A stretch of DNA of 57,115 nt, taken from Lolliginicoccus lacisalsi (lineage in GTDB: Bacteria; Actinomycetota; Actinomycetes; Mycobacteriales; Mycobacteriaceae). Shown here piece by piece: positions 29,436 through 57,115 of the stretch (positions are counted from its first letter, which is position 1; each line of letters starts with the position of its first letter). Where the stretch lies: assembly GCF_014841105.1 (NCBI RefSeq), contig NZ_JACYWE010000011.1, positions 1-57,115 on the forward strand. The letters are read 5' to 3'. Below the pieces are notes generated by a model, which saw only the letters and a list, made by a program, of their open reading frames with translations, was not told the origin of the DNA and did not search any database. A program made the translations under genes and the position numbers.

Positions 29436-30073
29436 CCATCCGCGAGCCCCAGCAGGAGCGCAGCCGCGCGACGCACCAGCGCCTGCTCGAAGCGACCATC
29501 GAGTGCCTTGCCGAGCGTGGCTGGGCTGGCACCACGGTAGGTGTCGTCGCGCAGCGGGCTGGAGTGTCGCGCGGCGCGATCCAGCACCATTTCCCTACCC
29601 GCGAGGACCTCATCACCTCGGCGCTCGAGCACATGTTCGACCGCCGCATGCACGAGGTGCGCATCGCTGCGGAAGGGCTACCGCGCGGCGAGGGCCGTGT
29701 CGAGTCGATCGTGGTGCGGCTCGTCGACTACTTCACCGGTGAGGTGTTCAAGGCAGCGCTGCAGGTATGGACGGCCGCCGCGGCCGACCCGGTCCTGCGG
29801 GAGCGGATCGTGCCGCTCGAGCTGAAGTTCGGGCGCACGGTCCACGCCGTCGCGATCGAGCTGCTCGAGGCCGATGACACCGACCCGACCACGCATCGCT
29901 TGGTGCAGGCCACCCTGGACATGGGGCGGGGCCTCGGACTGGCAGATGTGCTCACCGATGACTCGCGGCGCCGCTCCGAGATCGTCAAGGCGTGGGCCGC
30001 GCACCTCGCCCAGGCTCTCGCCCCCGCGCGGCCCGGTACCGCTCCTGCGGACACGCTCCCGCGGCGCGAGTAG
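29432..30073 (+). CDS. TetR/AcrR-family transcriptional regulator
   Basis: 213-aa regulator. The N-terminal TetR DNA-binding domain spans about residues 10-57, with the helix-turn-helix TTVGVVAQRAGVSRGAIQHHFPTREDL. A helical ligand and dimerisation domain follows. The GTG start at 29432 overlaps the hydratase stop by four bases; the open frame runs further upstream only inside that gene. As the last gene of the acyl-CoA cluster it most likely represses the cluster, with an acyl-CoA intermediate as inducer, as for many actinobacterial TetR regulators of fatty-acid breakdown. No operator was identified. Confidence 0.85.
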   Translation: MTIREPQQERSRATHQRLLEATIECLAERGWAGTTVGVVAQRAGVSRGAIQHHFPTREDLITSALEHMFDRRMHEVRIAAEGLPRGEGRVESIVVRLVDYFTGEVFKAALQVWTAAAADPVLRERIVPLELKFGRTVHAVAIELLEADDTDPTTHRLVQATLDMGRGLGLADVLTDDSRRRSEIVKAWAAHLAQALAPARPGTAPADTLPRRE

Positions 30074-30084
30074 CATGCGAAGGC

Positions 30085-30645
30085 GTGGACGCTAGGTCAG
30101 TGGGAGGGGCGCGCGGGATGCTCGCCGTCGGCGTGGCTGCCGTCGCGTTCCTGGCCACGGCATGCTCGCCAGGCGGGACCGGGGATGGCGCCCCCACGGC
30201 CACTAGCGACGCGGAGGGCACCGTCCTGCGCGAGGCAGGCTTGTTCTTCGGCGAGTGCGGCGGAGTGTCCACCGAGGATCTCATGGCGCTCACGGGAATC
30301 CGCGGCGTGCGCCTGCAGGAGCGCAACTCGGTGGGCTGCCGCTGGGAGGGGGGCTTCTTCGGCCCGTACGCCTCGTTCTCCTGGTACCGGGGCAGCCCGA
30401 TCGGGCGCGAGCGCGCCGTCGTCGAGCTATCCGGCCGCGGTGTCCGCGATGTCTCCGTCGCTGGGCCATCGGGGGAGCTCACGGGGTTCGCCGGCTGGGG
30501 CCGCTTCATCTGCGAGGTCTCCATCCAGTCCAACTCCGACTTCTTCGTCTGGTCCGTGGTCTTCGCGGAGGAGCTCTCCGATGACGAGATGTGCCGGCGC
30601 GTGCTCGCGCTCGCGGAAGCGACGGTGAACCGTGCGGAGCCATGA
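30085..30645 (+). CDS. lprB: DUF3558 lipoprotein, LprB-like
   Basis: 186-aa predicted lipoprotein. A signal peptide with a lipobox LATAC near residue 29 is followed by a DUF3558 domain. The stretch GPYASFSWYRGSPIGRER closely recalls mycobacterial LprB. The start is uncertain: GTG at 30085 gives a charged n-region, ATG at 30118 has the better ribosome site (GGAGGGG) but leaves almost no n-region, and the frame is open further upstream. Conserved Cys residues (ECGGVS, VGCRWE, ICEVS) are likely disulfide partners outside the membrane. It overlaps the next lipoprotein gene. Function is unknown. Confidence 0.72.
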   Translation: MDARSVGGARGMLAVGVAAVAFLATACSPGGTGDGAPTATSDAEGTVLREAGLFFGECGGVSTEDLMALTGIRGVRLQERNSVGCRWEGGFFGPYASFSWYRGSPIGRERAVVELSGRGVRDVSVAGPSGELTGFAGWGRFICEVSIQSNSDFFVWSVVFAEELSDDEMCRRVLALAEATVNRAEP

Positions 30646-31210
30646 TCGACGACGACTAGCCCGCGGCACGAGGCCCCTGGCGGTAGCCACGATGGCCGCT
30701 GCGGCCCTGCTTCTCGGGATCGCGGGATGCGGCCAGGACGAGCCAGCCCCCGCTCCTGGCGAGGACCGGGCATCCTCGCCCGGGGGCACCGACAACGAGG
30801 AGTTCCGCAACCTCCTCGATGAGTGCCTCGTGGTGTCACCCGAGCAGATCGTGGAGGTTTTCGACGCCCAGGCGCTCGACAACACGTTCTACGGGGCGAT
30901 CTGTCGCTTCACCATCATTGGCGCGGCCGTTCCCACCAGCGTGACGCTGGCATGGTTCGAGAACAGCTCGCTGTGGCATGAGCGCCGCGCCACCGAGCGC
31001 CTCGGCTACGACATCGAGAACACCACCGTTGCGGGGCAGGGCGGGTTCACCGTGCGGATACCCGGGGACGCAGCCGCGTGCGGGGTGGCCACCCGCGCGG
31101 GGGAGGGCGGAACCCTCATCTGGTGGGTGCATCCGCAATCGCGCTCGGGAGGCGACGGCTGCGCGGCCGCGATGGAGCTCGCTGAGCTGACCGTGCGCAC
31201 CCACTTCTAG
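30632..31210 (+). CDS. lprC: DUF3558 lipoprotein, LprC-like
   Basis: 192-aa predicted lipoprotein. A basic n-region (RRRLARGTR), a hydrophobic core and a lipobox GIAGC near residue 33 are visible. The DUF3558 domain has the LprC-like pattern NLLDECLVVS, YGAICRF, WFENSSLWHERR and ACGVATRAG. The GTG start at 30632 lies 14 bases inside the preceding LprB-like gene, so the two form a coupled pair as in mycobacteria, although there they lie elsewhere in the genome. Four Cys outside the lipobox may form disulfides. Envelope location is predicted; the biochemical role is unknown. Confidence 0.72.
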   Translation: MRSHDRRRLARGTRPLAVATMAAAALLLGIAGCGQDEPAPAPGEDRASSPGGTDNEEFRNLLDECLVVSPEQIVEVFDAQALDNTFYGAICRFTIIGAAVPTSVTLAWFENSSLWHERRATERLGYDIENTTVAGQGGFTVRIPGDAAACGVATRAGEGGTLIWWVHPQSRSGGDGCAAAMELAELTVRTHF

Positions 31211-31611
31211 CTCGCTCCCGGGCGCGGCCCGGGCCGGTGGCGCGCGGTTGGCCATCCGCGCGATCGCGGGCCATAATCATGGTGCGCGCGCCCGCTGGTC
31301 CGGCGGCCTTTGGCCAGTGCTGCCGTGGTTTTGACCTCGATAGCATGTTGGATGTATTGTTGCCGGTCGTGCCCGATGCATCCGGGTGTAGCACAATCCT
31401 GAGCCTGGCGGACTAGCCGTGCCGAGCTCCTGCGTGATCAACGAAGGCAGCATCGAGATCGCCTTTTTATGATGTCCTCGCAGCTCAGGAGAGTGACACT
31501 CCCGACCTCGGGGTAGCGGGACCGGGCCTTGCGGCCTGGTTCGCCCGGAAAGAATTACAACGTTCCCGCTCTTGACCATGAGAGTTAGAAGCACCAGAGG
31601 AAAGCCGGTCT
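31211..31611 (+). promoter_or_regulatory. str operon upstream region with candidate promoter
   Basis: 400 bases without a gene. The best promoter candidate is TTGACC (31331-31336) and TATTGT (31355-31360) with an 18-base spacer, giving a leader of about 245 bases. A GC hairpin (31521-31528 with 31533-31540, one G-U pair) lies about 50 bases before the rpsL ribosome site GAGGAAAG. The long structured leader suggests regulation, but this is not proven. Confidence 0.45.
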
Positions 31612-31986
31612 ATGCCCACCATTCAGCAGCTGGTCCGTAAGGGGCGCCGCGACAAGGTCGCCAAGACCAAGACCGCGGCCCTGAAGGGAAGCCCCCAGCG
31701 TCGAGGTGTGTGCACGCGTGTGTACACCACCACCCCAAAGAAGCCGAACTCAGCGCTGCGAAAGGTGGCTCGTGTTCGCCTGACCAGCCAGATCGAGGTC
31801 ACGGCCTACATCCCCGGTGAGGGGCACAACCTTCAGGAGCACTCGATGGTGCTCGTGCGTGGCGGTCGTGTGAAGGACCTTCCGGGTGTCCGTTACAAGA
31901 TCATTCGTGGTTCGCTCGATACCCAGGGCGTGAAGAACCGCAAGCAAGCGCGCAGCCGCTACGGCGCCAAGAAGGAGAAGAGCTAA
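31612..31986 (+). CDS. rpsL: 30S ribosomal protein S12
   Basis: Ribosomal protein S12 (124 aa) of the decoding centre, first gene of the str operon. The sequence matches mycobacterial RpsL over its full length. The streptomycin-resistance positions Lys43 (in [10 protein letters not shown]) and Lys88 (in [12 protein letters not shown]) are wild type, so a sensitive genotype is expected. The ATG at 31612 has GAGGAAAG upstream. The stop shares a base with the rpsG start (TAATG), coupling the two genes. Confidence 0.97.
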   Translation: MPTIQQLVRKGRRDKVAKTKTAALKGSPQRRGVCTRVYTTTPKKPNSALRKVARVRLTSQIEVTAYIPGEGHNLQEHSMVLVRGGRVKDLPGVRYKIIRGSLDTQGVKNRKQARSRYGAKKEKS

Positions 31987-32456
31987 TGCCTCGCAAGGGC
32001 CCAGCCCCGAAGCGTCCCCTGGTCGCGGACCCGGTCTACGGTTCCCCCCTGGTCACGCAGTTGGTGAACAAGGTGCTCCTCGATGGGAAGAAGTCCATCG
32101 CGGAGAGCATTGTCTACGAAGCGCTGGAGCTCGCCCGGGAGCGCACCGGTACCGATCCGGTCATCACCCTGAAGCGCGCGCTCGACAACGTCCGCCCCGC
32201 CCTTGAGGTGCGCAGCCGCCGCGTCGGTGGCGCCACCTACCAGGTGCCGGTGGATGTCCGCCCCGCCCGCGCCACCACGCTGGCCATGCGCTGGCTGGTC
32301 ACGTTCTCCCGCGCCCGTCGCGAGAAGACCATGGTCGAGCGCCTGGCGAACGAGATCCTGGATGCCAGCAATGGCCTGGGAGCTGCTGTCAAGCGTCGCG
32401 AGGATACGCACAAGATGGCTGACGCTAACAAGGCATTCGCGCACTACCGTTGGTGA
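31986..32456 (+). CDS. rpsG: 30S ribosomal protein S7
   Basis: Ribosomal protein S7 (156 aa, the standard length), which binds the 3' major domain of 16S rRNA and starts assembly of the small-subunit head. Typical segments are seen: [41 protein letters not shown] and the C-terminal [14 protein letters not shown]. The ATG at 31986 overlaps the last base of the rpsL stop. Confidence 0.97.
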   Translation: MPRKGPAPKRPLVADPVYGSPLVTQLVNKVLLDGKKSIAESIVYEALELARERTGTDPVITLKRALDNVRPALEVRSRRVGGATYQVPVDVRPARATTLAMRWLVTFSRARREKTMVERLANEILDASNGLGAAVKRREDTHKMADANKAFAHYRW

Positions 32457-32462
32457 TTGGCC

Positions 32463-32495
32463 GCGGGCACCACATGCATTGAGCGAGGTGCCCGC
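32463..32495 (+). other. Hairpin between rpsG and fusA
   Basis: Perfect 9-bp repeat GCGGGCACC (32463-32471) with 32487-32495 and a 15-base loop, starting seven bases after the rpsG stop. No T-tract follows, so it is a weak terminator at best and may tune the S7 to EF-G expression ratio. Confidence 0.5.
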
Positions 32496-32618
32496 AACAG
32501 TCCTGTCCTGACTGGCTAGAGTAGCCAAGACAGGGTGATGAGCTTCTAGTCGGTGGCCGCAGTGCCGGCCGACGAGGTTTCCGCACAAGACGACACGAGA
32601 CGAGCGGGGAAGATTCCA

Positions 32619-34736
32619 GTGGCACTTGACGTGCTGACCGACCTGAACCGGGTCCGCAACATCGGCATCATGGCGCACATCGACGCCGGTAAGACCACCA
32701 CCACCGAGCGGATTCTGTTCTACACCGGCATCAACTACAAGATCGGTGAGACGCATGAGGGCGCGTCGACGATGGACTGGATGGCGCAGGAGCAGGAGCG
32801 GGGTATCACCATTACCTCGGCAGCCACGACCTGCTACTGGAACGACAACCAGATCAACATCATCGACACTCCTGGCCACGTTGACTTCACGGTGGAGGTC
32901 GAGCGCTCCCTGCGCGTGCTCGACGGCGCCGTGGCTGTCTTCGATGGCAAGGAGGGCGTCGAGCCGCAGTCCGAGCAGGTGTGGCGCCAGGCCGACAAGT
33001 ACGACGTGCCGCGTATCTGCTTCGTCAACAAGATGGACAAGCTCGGTGCTGATTTCTACTACACCGTGCAGACCATCAAGGACCGCCTCGGTGCCAAGCC
33101 GCTGGTCCTCCAGCTCCCGATCGGCGCGGAGAACGAGTTCTCCGGAATCGTCGATCTCGTTGAGCAGCGGGCCATCGTCTGGCATGACAAGGACGCTGAC
33201 GGCAACGACACCAAGGGCCAGGTGTTCGAGGTCATCGACATCCCCGAGGATCTCGTCGAGAAGGCCGAGCAGTACCGCCAGGAGCTCATCGAGGCTGTTG
33301 CCGAGGCGAACGAGGAGCTTCTCGAGAAGTTCTTCGGCGGCGAGGAGCTGACCATTGCAGAGATCAAGGGCGCGATCCGCGAGCTGACCATCAACGGCGA
33401 CGCCTACCCGGTCCTGTGCGGGTCCGCGTTCAAGAACAAGGGCGTTCAGCCCATGCTCGACGCGGTCATCGACTTCCTGCCGTCGCCCCTGGACGTGCCG
33501 TCCATCGAGGGCCACCCGCCCGGTGACGAGGAGAGCGTCCTCGAGCGCAAGCCCAACACGGACGAACCTTTCGCCGGCCTCGCGTTCAAGGTCGCGTCGC
33601 ACCCGTTCTTCGGCAAGCTCACCTACGTCCGCGTCTACTCGGGCAAGCTCGATTCGGGCGCCCCGGTGCTCAACTCGACGAAGGGCAAGAAGGAGCGCGT
33701 CGGCAAGCTGTTCCAGATGCACGCGAACAAGGAGAACCCTGTTCCGAGCGCCTCGGTCGGCCACATCTACGCGTTCATCGGCCTGAAGGACACCACCACG
33801 GGCGACACCCTGTGCGATGCGGCTGCGCCGATCATCCTGGAGTCGATGTCGTTCCCCGATCCCGTGATCGAGGTGGCCATCGAGCCGAAGACCAAGTCCG
33901 ACCAGGAAAAGCTGAGCACCGCGATCCAGAAGCTCGCCGAGGAAGACCCGACATTCAAGGTCCACCTCGACGACGAGACCGGCCAGACCGTCATCGGCGG
34001 CATGGGCGAGCTCCACCTCGACATCCTTGTCGATCGCATGAAGCGAGAGTTCAAGGTCGAGGCGAACGTCGGCAAGCCCCAGGTCGCGTACCGCGAGACC
34101 ATTCGCGGTACTGTGGAGAAGCACGAGTTCACCCACAAGAAGCAGACCGGTGGATCCGGACAGTTCGCGCGCGTCATCATCAAGCTCGAGCCGTACCACG
34201 GCGAAGAGGGCGAGCACTACGCGTTCGTCAGCGCTGTCACCGGTGGGCGTGTGCCGAGGGAGTACATCCCCTCGGTGGACGCCGGAGCCCAGGACGCCAT
34301 GCAGTACGGCGTACTGGCTGGCTATCCGTTGACCGACATCAAGGTCACGCTCCTCGACGGTGCGTACCACGAGGTCGACTCCTCGGAAATGGCCTTCAAG
34401 ATCGCCGGTTCCCAGGCCTTCAAGGAAGCTGCCCGCAAGGCGCAGCCGGTGATCCTCGAGCCGCTCATGGCGGTCGAGGTCATCACTCCTGAGGACTACA
34501 TGGGTGATGTCATCGGTGACCTGAACTCCCGACGTGGCCAGATCCAGGCCATGGAGGAGCGCAGCGGCGCACGTGTCGTCAAGGCACTCGTTCCGCTGTC
34601 GGAGATGTTCGGCTACGTCGGCGACCTCCGGTCGAAGACTCAAGGCCGGGCGAACTACTCGATGGTGTTCAACTCCTACGCCGAGGTTCCCTCGAACGTG
34701 GCGAAGGAGATCATCGCGAAAGCCACCGGCGAGTAA
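32619..34736 (+). CDS. fusA: Elongation factor G
   Basis: Translational GTPase (705 aa) that drives ribosome translocation. The start is GTG at 32619, with GGGGAAG about eight bases upstream; the reading frame is open to 32553 but the extra residues are absent from mycobacterial EF-G. GTPase motifs are AHIDAGKTT (residues 19-27), [14 protein letters not shown] and NKMDK. Domains II to V follow in order, including GGMGELHLD and the C-terminal [11 protein letters not shown]. It is the third gene of the str operon, 160 bases after rpsG. Confidence 0.96.
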   Translation: MALDVLTDLNRVRNIGIMAHIDAGKTTTTERILFYTGINYKIGETHEGASTMDWMAQEQERGITITSAATTCYWNDNQINIIDTPGHVDFTVEVERSLRVLDGAVAVFDGKEGVEPQSEQVWRQADKYDVPRICFVNKMDKLGADFYYTVQTIKDRLGAKPLVLQLPIGAENEFSGIVDLVEQRAIVWHDKDADGNDTKGQVFEVIDIPEDLVEKAEQYRQELIEAVAEANEELLEKFFGGEELTIAEIKGAIRELTINGDAYPVLCGSAFKNKGVQPMLDAVIDFLPSPLDVPSIEGHPPGDEESVLERKPNTDEPFAGLAFKVASHPFFGKLTYVRVYSGKLDSGAPVLNSTKGKKERVGKLFQMHANKENPVPSASVGHIYAFIGLKDTTTGDTLCDAAAPIILESMSFPDPVIEVAIEPKTKSDQEKLSTAIQKLAEEDPTFKVHLDDETGQTVIGGMGELHLDILVDRMKREFKVEANVGKPQVAYRETIRGTVEKHEFTHKKQTGGSGQFARVIIKLEPYHGEEGEHYAFVSAVTGGRVPREYIPSVDAGAQDAMQYGVLAGYPLTDIKVTLLDGAYHEVDSSEMAFKIAGSQAFKEAARKAQPVILEPLMAVEVITPEDYMGDVIGDLNSRRGQIQAMEERSGARVVKALVPLSEMFGYVGDLRSKTQGRANYSMVFNSYAEVPSNVAKEIIAKATGE

Positions 34737-34873
34737 TTCACTCACCGCCGACCATAGGTAGTATCTCCGGGTAGCTTCCTAGGAGCCGCTTCTCTGGGAG
34801 TCGGCATACCACCTCGTTAGAACAACCGCACTGCTGCAAATCGCAAGCACCAATCAGTCCAGGAGGCCATAAA
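34737..34873 (+). promoter_or_regulatory. tuf leader with candidate promoter
   Basis: Candidate SigA-type promoter directly after the fusA stop: TTCACT (34737-34742) and TAGTAT (34759-34764) with a 16-base spacer, giving a leader of about 100 bases. An AGGAGG ribosome site lies at 34861-34866. Many bacteria have an extra promoter before tuf; the match here is suggestive only. Confidence 0.4.
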
Positions 34874-36067
34874 GTGGCGAAGGCGAAGTTCGAGCGGACC
34901 AAGCCGCACGTCAACATCGGCACCATCGGTCACGTTGACCACGGCAAGACCACGCTCACCGCTGCTATCACCAAGGTTCTTCACGATACCTTCCCCGAAC
35001 TCAACAAGAGCTTCGCGTTCGATGAGATCGACAAGGCTCCTGAAGAGAAGCAGCGCGGAATCACCATCAACATCTCGCACGTCGAGTACCAGACGGAGAA
35101 GCGTCACTACGCTCACGTCGACGCACCCGGCCACGCCGATTACATCAAGAACATGATCACCGGCGCAGCGCAGATGGATGGTGCAATCCTCGTGGTTGCC
35201 GCGACCGACGGCCCGATGCCGCAGACCCGTGAGCACGTGCTGCTCGCCCGTCAGGTTGGCGTTCCGTACATCCTTGTCGCACTGAACAAGGCCGACATGG
35301 TCGACGACGAGGAGATCCTCGAGCTCGTCGAGATGGAGGTGCGCGAGCTCCTCTCCTCGCAGGAGTTCGACGGCGACAACGCTCCCGTTGTCCAGGTTTC
35401 CGCGCTCAAGGCGCTCGAGGGCGATCCCGAGTGGGCCAAGAAGATCGTGGAGCTCATGGAGGCGGTCGACGCTTCCATCCCCGATCCCGAGCGTGACACG
35501 GACAAGCCGTTCCTCATGCCCGTCGAGGACGTCTTCACCATCACCGGCCGCGGCACCGTGGTCACCGGCCGCATCGAGCGTGGCAAGGTCAACGTGAACG
35601 AGGAAGTCGAGATCGTCGGCATCCGCGAGAAGTCCACGAAGACCACCGTCACCGGCATCGAGATGTTCCGCAAGCTGCTTGACTACGGCGCGGCTGGCGA
35701 CAACGTCGGCCTGCTCCTCCGTGGCATCAAGCGCGAGGACGTCGAGCGTGGCCAGGTTGTTGTGAAGCCGGGCTCCACCACCCCGCCCACCGAGTTCGAG
35801 GGCCAGGCCTACATCCTGTCCAAGGACGAGGGCGGACGGCACACCCCGTTCTTCAACAACTACCGTCCTCAGTTCTACTTCCGCACCACGGACGTCACCG
35901 GTGTGGTAACCCTGCCTGAGGGCACCGAGATGGTCATGCCCGGTGACAACACCGACATGTCCGTCAAGCTCATCCAGCCCGTCGCCATGGACGAGGGCCT
36001 TCGCTTCGCGATCCGCGAGGGTGGCCGTACCGTCGGTGCAGGCCGCGTCACCAAGATCGTCAAGTGA
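34874..36067 (+). CDS. tuf: Elongation factor Tu
   Basis: Translational GTPase (397 aa) that delivers aminoacyl-tRNA to the ribosome. The start is GTG at 34874 with a near-ideal AGGAGG seven bases upstream. The G motifs GHVDHGKT (residues 19-26), [17 protein letters not shown] and NKAD are intact, and domains II and III are complete to the final TKIVK. It closes the str operon and is followed by a very strong terminator, which separates it from the NRPS gene. Confidence 0.97.
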   Translation: MAKAKFERTKPHVNIGTIGHVDHGKTTLTAAITKVLHDTFPELNKSFAFDEIDKAPEEKQRGITINISHVEYQTEKRHYAHVDAPGHADYIKNMITGAAQMDGAILVVAATDGPMPQTREHVLLARQVGVPYILVALNKADMVDDEEILELVEMEVRELLSSQEFDGDNAPVVQVSALKALEGDPEWAKKIVELMEAVDASIPDPERDTDKPFLMPVEDVFTITGRGTVVTGRIERGKVNVNEEVEIVGIREKSTKTTVTGIEMFRKLLDYGAAGDNVGLLLRGIKREDVERGQVVVKPGSTTPPTEFEGQAYILSKDEGGRHTPFFNNYRPQFYFRTTDVTGVVTLPEGTEMVMPGDNTDMSVKLIQPVAMDEGLRFAIREGGRTVGAGRVTKIVK

Positions 36068-36108
36068 TCTGACGCTGCTGCACAGGCGCGTTGCCTGTAG
36101 CTAGTACT

Positions 36109-36152
36109 CGAATCGCCTGCCCGCATCCGCGGGCAGGCGATTCGCCTTTTCC
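36109..36152 (+). terminator. Intrinsic terminator after tuf
   Basis: Perfect 16-bp stem: CGAATCGCCTGCCCGC (36109-36124) pairs with 36129-36144 around an ATCC tetraloop, followed by CCTTTTCC. This is a textbook rho-independent terminator and should insulate the NRPS gene from str-operon transcription. Confidence 0.93.
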
Positions 36153-36581
36153 GGTACGGGCGTCCGCATGGTTCTTGGGGGTAGCGTGAGAGGAATTTCT
36201 CACGTGAGCAACAACACTCGGGCCACCCGATCGGGGGCGTTCCGATCGGTTGGCCAGCAGCGACTGCCCGTGCTTATGCGCCGGTCGGGGAGCGCGGACG
36301 GGCCCGATGGTTGCATGTTTCCTGGCTGTTGCGGGGCAACCCAACCCGCCATGCCACTACTATGACGAAGTGATTCCCTGACCAAAGGCAGGCCAAGTGG
36401 CGTAACAATGAGTGCGACAAGACGATGAGTATGCAGGGGGAGCCGAGATCCGCGCCGTACCGCGCATCGCCTCGATGCCAGGTAGGCCAGCACGGATCCT
36501 GCGGATCCGGCAGGTACCCAGGAGCTGCGTAGCCGCAGCGAGAGTTGGTCCCGCGCGCGCGGGTGGATATGGAGTGGATGC
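36153..36581 (+). promoter_or_regulatory. NRPS upstream region
   Basis: About 430 bases with no convincing gene. It holds a dyad CGTGAGA-6-TCTCACG (36185-36204) and two copies of CCGATCGG (36227-36234 and 36242-36249). A 6-bp hairpin (36524-36539) lies closer to the start. A 35-codon frame at 36425-36532 (MSMQGEPRSAPY...) could be a leader peptide but has no strong support. No clear -35/-10 pair was found. Confidence 0.4.
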
Positions 36582-56822
<20,241 letters not shown>

Positions 56823-57007
56823 CCCGTGGCTAGCTGCCGCTCCCGGAGGATTTCCGCGCGGCGCGAGAAGCATTGCGGGCGGTTGGCTTTGCCGAGGCGT
56901 GTGATGCGCGTCTCCCTAACCTGGTTAGCATGTAAAGGCGATGTGTCGTGTTCGTAACACGGTGACGCCTAATCCGGGGCGAGGTCGCGCAGCAGTTAGG
57001 GATCGCA
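56823..57007 (+). promoter_or_regulatory. Gap between the two NRPS genes
   Basis: 185 bases. It holds a perfect dyad CTAACC-T-GGTTAG (56916-56928) and an inverted repeat CGTGTT-CGT-AACACG (56947-56961). The ribosome site TTAGGGAT lies just before the next start. It could hold a promoter or operator, or simply be an intra-operon gap. Confidence 0.45.
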
Positions 57008-57115
57008 ATGGCTTCTCCGACAGTTTCTCGCCTCAGGCTCCTGCCTCAGTTGTTGGCGGCGGCGGTGGAGGTGGATCCGTCGGGCCCGGCTTTGGTGCTG
57101 GGGGACCGGGTGGTG
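57008..57115 (+). CDS. Start of a second NRPS gene, adenylation domain N-terminus (partial)
   Basis: ATG at 57008 opens a frame of 36 codons running off the window. The residues LPQLLAAAVEVDPSGPALV followed by LGDRVV match the usual beginning of an NRPS adenylation domain, and compare with [19 protein letters not shown] at the start of A4 in the preceding protein. An AGGGAT site lies nine bases upstream. It therefore seems to begin with A rather than C, and would supply the adenylation activity missing from module 6 of the upstream protein. Only 36 residues are visible, so a mis-set start or a stand-alone A protein remain possible. Confidence 0.65.
   Translation, partial: MASPTVSRLRLLPQLLAAAVEVDPSGPALVLGDRVV

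Noticed and set aside
36425-36532. 35-codon frame in the NRPS leader
   Set aside because: Composition resembles random GC-rich sequence and no good ribosome site is seen; it is not similar to MbtH proteins.
56910-56935. Iron box (IdeR/DtxR site) before the second NRPS gene
   Set aside because: The half-sites CTAACC and GGTTAG are present but in the reverse order to the consensus, and the flanking positions do not match.

Overview
The window comes from a high-GC, Gram-positive chromosome of the mycolic-acid group of Actinobacteria (Mycobacteriales: Mycobacterium, Rhodococcus, Nocardia and relatives). The evidence is a complete yrbE/mce lipid-import operon, LprB- and LprC-like DUF3558 lipoproteins, and RpoB, RpoC, RpsL, RpsG, EF-G and EF-Tu proteins that follow the mycobacterial sequences closely. 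The genus cannot be fixed by reading alone. No tRNA, rRNA, insertion sequence or CRISPR array was seen.

Layout. (1) 9-8843: YrbE-type permeases A and B and MceA to MceF, chained mostly by 4-base stop/start overlaps, followed by a strong hairpin and two Mce-associated membrane proteins (8967-10437). (2) 10843-18417: rpoB and rpoC, with a perfect 12-bp inverted repeat between them and a strong terminator after rpoC. (3) 18531-19798, minus strand: a FatA-like acyl thioesterase and a SixA-type histidine phosphatase. (4) 20023-30073: a co-oriented acyl-CoA catabolic cluster containing a TIGR03084 protein, an AtuA-family protein, two acyl-CoA dehydrogenases, the beta and biotinylated alpha subunits of an acyl-CoA carboxylase, an enoyl-CoA hydratase and a TetR regulator. 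It resembles atu/liu pathways for branched or isoprenoid acyl-CoAs. (5) 30085-31210: tandem lipoproteins. (6) 31612-36067: the str operon (rpsL, rpsG, fusA, tuf), closed by a perfect 16-bp terminator. (7) 36582-56822: one giant non-ribosomal peptide synthetase gene (6746 aa), followed at 57008 by the start of a second NRPS gene cut by the window end.

The NRPS is the accessory and most interesting part. By motif reading its order is C-A-T-E / C-A-T / C-(A relic)-A-T / C-A-T / C-A-T / C-(A relic). Modules 1 and 5 share the same unusual substrate-pocket residues. Module 1 epimerises its residue, and module 3 reads as serine. The protein ends in an adenylation-like domain that has lost its ATP-binding loop and stops before the hinge, and the next gene appears to begin directly with an adenylation domain. 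Module 6 therefore seems to be split between two proteins with a non-catalytic A remnant at the junction. No MbtH-like protein, thioesterase or free carrier protein lies inside the window.

Functionally, the window combines envelope lipid transport, the core transcription and translation machinery, acyl-CoA catabolism under a probable local TetR regulator, and a peptide natural-product assembly line inserted directly downstream of tuf.
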